Of a stretch of 9,655 bases of DNA, positions 7,417 through 9,655 are shown piece by piece (the first letter of the stretch is position 1; the number at the start of each line of letters is the position of its first letter). The translations under genes and the position numbers were made by a program. Under the pieces are notes generated by a model. The model did no database searches, was not told the origin of the DNA, and saw only the letters and a list, made by a program, of their open reading frames with translations. The DNA is from Deltaproteobacteria bacterium (GTDB taxonomy: Bacteria; Desulfobacterota_B; Binatia; UBA9968): positions 1 to 9,655 of the forward strand of contig JACPSF010000487.1 in the NCBI GenBank assembly GCA_016193385.1, read 5' to 3'.

Positions 7417-8232
7417 TCACTCTAAGATCGCTTCCTGGTAGTGAGGCACCTTTAAAACCAGGCATTTGGCGCCTCCGCCCGCCTTGATGAATTCGCCAAG
7501 CGGGGTCTCATAGGCCGAATATCCCAGCTCTTCCAGTTGTCTCCGGGTTTTAGGGCAACCCTCGTTCATAACGACTCTGTTCCCTGCGACCACCCCGTTG
7601 CAGGCAAACCTCCGGGCCTCCTCTTCGGGGACCGGCACGAGAGTGGCGATATGGTTCTCCAGAACTTTCAGTGCGTAAGTGTCGAAGGCAGGGGGATAGA
7701 ACAACGCCTGTCCCCGAGACAGCGGGCAGAAGCAAGTGTCCAAATGGTAGAACCAGTCGCTGGTGAGCTCCAGCGCAAGTATTTCGCGCTCTATGATCTC
7801 AGCGACGGCTTGATGCGCCTGAACGTCAGAGCGGATGTGGTAGCCGGAAAAAAAGAGATCGCCACAAAGCAGGAGATCGCCCTCGCCTTCGAAGAAGCTC
7901 CCCTCGGGAGGGTGAAAAATTTGATACCCGTGGGTCTCGAACCATTTCTCGAAATGGGGCGTCTCCCCGCGCCGGACGGCGTGGCGGAAACGACTCGAGA
8001 TGAACTTGTCCTGCCACACCAAACCGGCATTGGCCGTAAAGACTATATCCGGGAGCCCCGGTCTCGGCTCCACCAGGTCGATCTCGGTTTCGAGTTCATC
8101 CCGGAGCAGGCGGTACAATCGCGTCCACTGATCCTGGGCCAGCTCGCGGTCACTCTGCCGGCTCCGGCTCATCCAAGGATTGATCTCGTATTCGATCCCG
8201 AAATAACGGGGCGGGCACATCAGAAGGCGCAT
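7417..8232 (-). CDS. Arginine dihydrolase-like enzyme (AgrE/ArgZ N-terminal domain type, amidinotransferase fold)
   Basis: This is a guanidine-modifying enzyme of the amidinotransferase/dimethylargininase superfamily. The close family is the N-terminal half of cyanobacterial AgrE/ArgZ, which hydrolyses arginine to ornithine, CO2 and two ammonia. The start MRLLMCPPRYFGIEYEINPW is the hallmark of that group. With the ATG at 8232 (271 residues) the catalytic residues are N68 in FTANAG, E115 in FFEGEGD, H163 and D165 in HLDTCF, and the nucleophile C257 in GGGAKCL near the C-terminus. All expected residues are present. A TTG at 8244 in the same frame would add four residues and overlap the upstream stop by four bases; I prefer the ATG because it matches the family start. 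Neither start has a Shine-Dalgarno site, so translation is probably coupled to the upstream ornithine cyclodeaminase-like gene, whose stop is eight bases away. Citrulline-forming arginine deiminase or dimethylargininase activity are alternatives; the gene partner favours the dihydrolase. Confidence 0.82.
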   Translation of the reverse strand: MRLLMCPPRYFGIEYEINPWMSRSRQSDRELAQDQWTRLYRLLRDELETEIDLVEPRPGLPDIVFTANAGLVWQDKFISSRFRHAVRRGETPHFEKWFETHGYQIFHPPEGSFFEGEGDLLLCGDLFFSGYHIRSDVQAHQAVAEIIEREILALELTSDWFYHLDTCFCPLSRGQALFYPPAFDTYALKVLENHIATLVPVPEEEARRFACNGVVAGNRVVMNEGCPKTRRQLEELGYSAYETPLGEFIKAGGGAKCLVLKVPHYQEAILE

Positions 8233-8240
8233 GGCACGAA

Positions 8241-9500
8241 TCAAAGGACGAACGATGAGGGCCGAAGAAGATACTGGCAGAGTTCGCGTAAGAATGGCTC
8301 CACATCCGTGACGAGTCCGATGGCCTGGAAGGTGCCGCGGTCCGTTAGTTTGGTGACCACCGCGGGGTTGATGTCCACGCAGACCGTCTTCACGCTTGCG
8401 GGAAGGAGATTGCCCGTGGCAATGGCGTGCAACGTCGTGGCCATCATCAGCGCGAGGTCCACGCCGCGGATCTTCTCGCGCATCCGATCCTGGGCCCGGA
8501 GCGTGTCGGTGACCACGTCGGGAAGCGGCCCATCATCCCGGATGGAGCCGGCCAGGACGAAGTCGACCCCTTTTTTCACGCAGCTATAGAAGATCCCTCG
8601 GGTCAACAGGCCCTGCTCTACCGCCTGCCTGATTCCTCCCGCTTTGCGGATCTCATTGATCGCCCACAGGTGGTGCTCGTGGCCTTCCCGGGCGCGGATC
8701 TTCTTGTCCAGATAGACCCCCAGAGAGGTCCCGAACAGAGCGGATTCTATGTCATGAACCGCCAGCCCGTTTCCGGCGAATAATACCTGAACGTACCCCT
8801 TCTCGATCATTTCCACCAGGTATTGGGCCGCGCCCGTGTGGACCAGGCCTGGGCCCGCAACGACCAGGATTCTCCGGCCTTCACCCCGCACCTTCTTCAA
8901 GGATTCGGCGATTTCCTTGATCAGCAGGCCCTTCGGGCTCTCTATAGAGACCGGGCTGGACATGAACTCGAAGGGCTCGCGCGGCACTTTCCGCTCCAGA
9001 GGGATGACTTTGACTCCCCGATGGCCCACGACAATCCAATCCCCTTTTTTAACCTTGTGGATGGGGAGAGTTTCCGCCCGCGCCGCCTCCGGGTCGAAGC
9101 GGATGGCACAGTCCATCTCCGGCCTTGCCACCTCCATCCACGTGCCCTTCCAACGCACGAGCGTAGGCAGGTTGGTGGTGGAATAGAAGTTGCCCGGAAA
9201 GATGCCGTTTTGGGGGGAAGGCTCCAGCTCAACCGATTCCGCCTCTTCGTCCAGCGGCAGGGCGCCGTGCTCCCTGATCTTGGCGAGAATTCTTTCCAGG
9301 ACCTCAGTGGAGGGGGCCTCGACCAGGATCCGCGCCTGGCTCTGATCTGTGCGCCGGTGGCCGACATCGATCTCCAGAATCTCGAACTCTCCGCCCAGGC
9401 TGATGATCAGGTCCAGGACTTTGGGCAGGAGGAGCGAATCTATGATGTGACCGGAGAGCTGGACTAAACTGCGCGCCATAATCGCTAGCCTGGCGTCCAT
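8241..9500 (-). CDS. LOR/SDH-domain protein, ornithine cyclodeaminase-like (AgrE C-terminal type, TIGR00300 family)
   Basis: The likely reaction is NAD+-dependent ornithine to proline plus ammonia, as in the C-terminal half of cyanobacterial AgrE and the stand-alone archaeal-type ornithine cyclodeaminase. It is unrelated to the mu-crystallin type. Of 419 residues, about 10-105 form the LOR/SDH domain (SGHIIDS at 16-22, then HRRTDQSQARILVEAP). A conserved link contains NFYSTTNLPTLVRWKG (104-119) and PEMDCAIR (127-134). A Rossmann-like NAD-binding part holds VVAGPGLVHTGA (213-224), FAGNGLAVHDIE (241-252), RDDGPLPD (321-328), TLHAIATGNLLP (356-367) and VDINPAVVTKL (375-385). The length suits the stand-alone form. 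The ATG at 9500 has no good ribosome site; an ATG at 9479 (residue 8) is an alternative start nearer the conserved SGHIIDS. It is first in the minus-strand block, directly ahead of the arginine dihydrolase-like gene, and the two complete one pathway. A role in lysine-type saccharopine chemistry is possible but less likely in this context. Confidence 0.85.
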   Translation of the reverse strand: MDARLAIMARSLVQLSGHIIDSLLLPKVLDLIISLGGEFEILEIDVGHRRTDQSQARILVEAPSTEVLERILAKIREHGALPLDEEAESVELEPSPQNGIFPGNFYSTTNLPTLVRWKGTWMEVARPEMDCAIRFDPEAARAETLPIHKVKKGDWIVVGHRGVKVIPLERKVPREPFEFMSSPVSIESPKGLLIKEIAESLKKVRGEGRRILVVAGPGLVHTGAAQYLVEMIEKGYVQVLFAGNGLAVHDIESALFGTSLGVYLDKKIRAREGHEHHLWAINEIRKAGGIRQAVEQGLLTRGIFYSCVKKGVDFVLAGSIRDDGPLPDVVTDTLRAQDRMREKIRGVDLALMMATTLHAIATGNLLPASVKTVCVDINPAVVTKLTDRGTFQAIGLVTDVEPFLRELCQYLLRPSSFVL

Positions 9501-9568
9501 TTTAGCTCTGCCTGCTCCGTCTGCAAGAGGGAATGCCTTCTAGTCTTACTGTGTCAATAAAATCATGG

Positions 9569-9574
9569 TATTAT
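9569..9574 (+). promoter_or_regulatory. Possible -10 element of the rightmost gene
   Basis: TATTAT matches TATAAT at five of six positions and lies 31 bases before the ATG at 9606, a sensible spacing for a short leader. The hexamer 17 bases upstream, TTACTG (9546-9551), matches TTGACA poorly, so this is only a weak promoter candidate. Confidence 0.25.
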
Positions 9575-9590
9575 GCATGGAAATTCGTGT

Positions 9591-9598
9591 AGGAGGTG
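9591..9598 (+). promoter_or_regulatory. Strong Shine-Dalgarno site of the rightmost gene
   Basis: AGGAGGTG lies seven bases before the ATG at 9606. It is an extended match to the anti-Shine-Dalgarno sequence and the main evidence that the short open frame at the edge is a real gene start. Confidence 0.75.
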
Positions 9599-9605
9599 AA
9601 TATCC

Positions 9606-9655
9606 ATGCCGAAGCTTGCCGACTTCGAACGGTACATCAATCACCTGTGCGAAAC
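9606..9655 (+). CDS. Start of a gene cut by the window edge, possibly an IS701-type transposase
   Basis: Sixteen codons are visible: MPKLADFERYINHLCE. The start is well supported by AGGAGGTG seven bases upstream. From memory, the Asp-Phe-Glu-Arg-Tyr followed by a short helix and Leu-Cys-Glu resembles the N-terminus of IS701-family DDE transposases. Sixteen residues are too few for a firm call, and any helical N-terminus could look similar. The gene is divergent from the ornithine cyclodeaminase-like gene, with 105 bases between the starts. If it is a transposase, the left end of the element should lie within that gap; I could not fix a terminal inverted repeat because the other end is outside the window. 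Confidence 0.4.
   Translation, partial: MPKLADFERYINHLCE

Noticed and set aside
7537..8589. Plus-strand open frame of about 350 codons spanning the junction of the two arginine genes
   Set aside because: It is antisense to two well-supported genes and crosses their boundary; the translated product shows no domain.

Overview
The window is a compact stretch of about 60% GC bacterial chromosome. It holds seven genes that are complete or nearly so, plus one gene fragment at the right edge. No stretch over 300 bases lacks a gene, and I saw no tRNA, rRNA or CRISPR array. The mix is a CheY-like receiver, a CCA-adding enzyme, a lone molybdopterin oxidoreductase subunit, a Bug/TctC solute-binding protein with a fused TctA-TctB permease, and an arginine-degrading gene pair. 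This fits an uncultivated, metabolically versatile soil or subsurface Gram-negative-type bacterium, for example a deltaproteobacterium-like, Rokubacteria-like or Binatota-like lineage. That placement is inference from gene content; no marker in the window settles it.

Layout. The plus strand on the left carries the end of a receiver-domain protein (to 356), a class II CCA tRNA nucleotidyltransferase with an HD domain (421-1734), and a xanthine dehydrogenase-family molybdopterin-binding subunit (1774-4071). A strong hairpin (4063-4100, extendable inward) lies at the convergent junction with the minus-strand block. That block, read in its own direction, starts at 9500: a LOR/SDH-family ornithine cyclodeaminase-like gene (8241-9500), an arginine dihydrolase-like gene (7417-8232), the TctC-type binding protein (6297-7319), and a single-chain TctA-TctB permease (4110-6158). 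A divergent gene starts at 9606 with a very strong ribosome binding site. It may be an IS701-type transposase, but only 16 codons are visible.

How the genes may work together. The two genes at 7417-9500 look like a split version of the cyanobacterial bifunctional enzyme AgrE (ArgZ). One would convert arginine to ornithine, ammonia and CO2; the other would convert ornithine to proline and ammonia. The pair would then be a short route from arginine to proline. The tripartite tricarboxylate transporter (TTT) genes follow in the same direction but have their own promoter-like sequence (7359-7386), so co-regulation with the arginine pair is possible but not shown. The molybdenum enzyme lacks its usual FAD and 2Fe-2S partner genes next door.

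The most interesting item is the split arginine-to-proline gene pair. I do not see a clearly unprecedented system.
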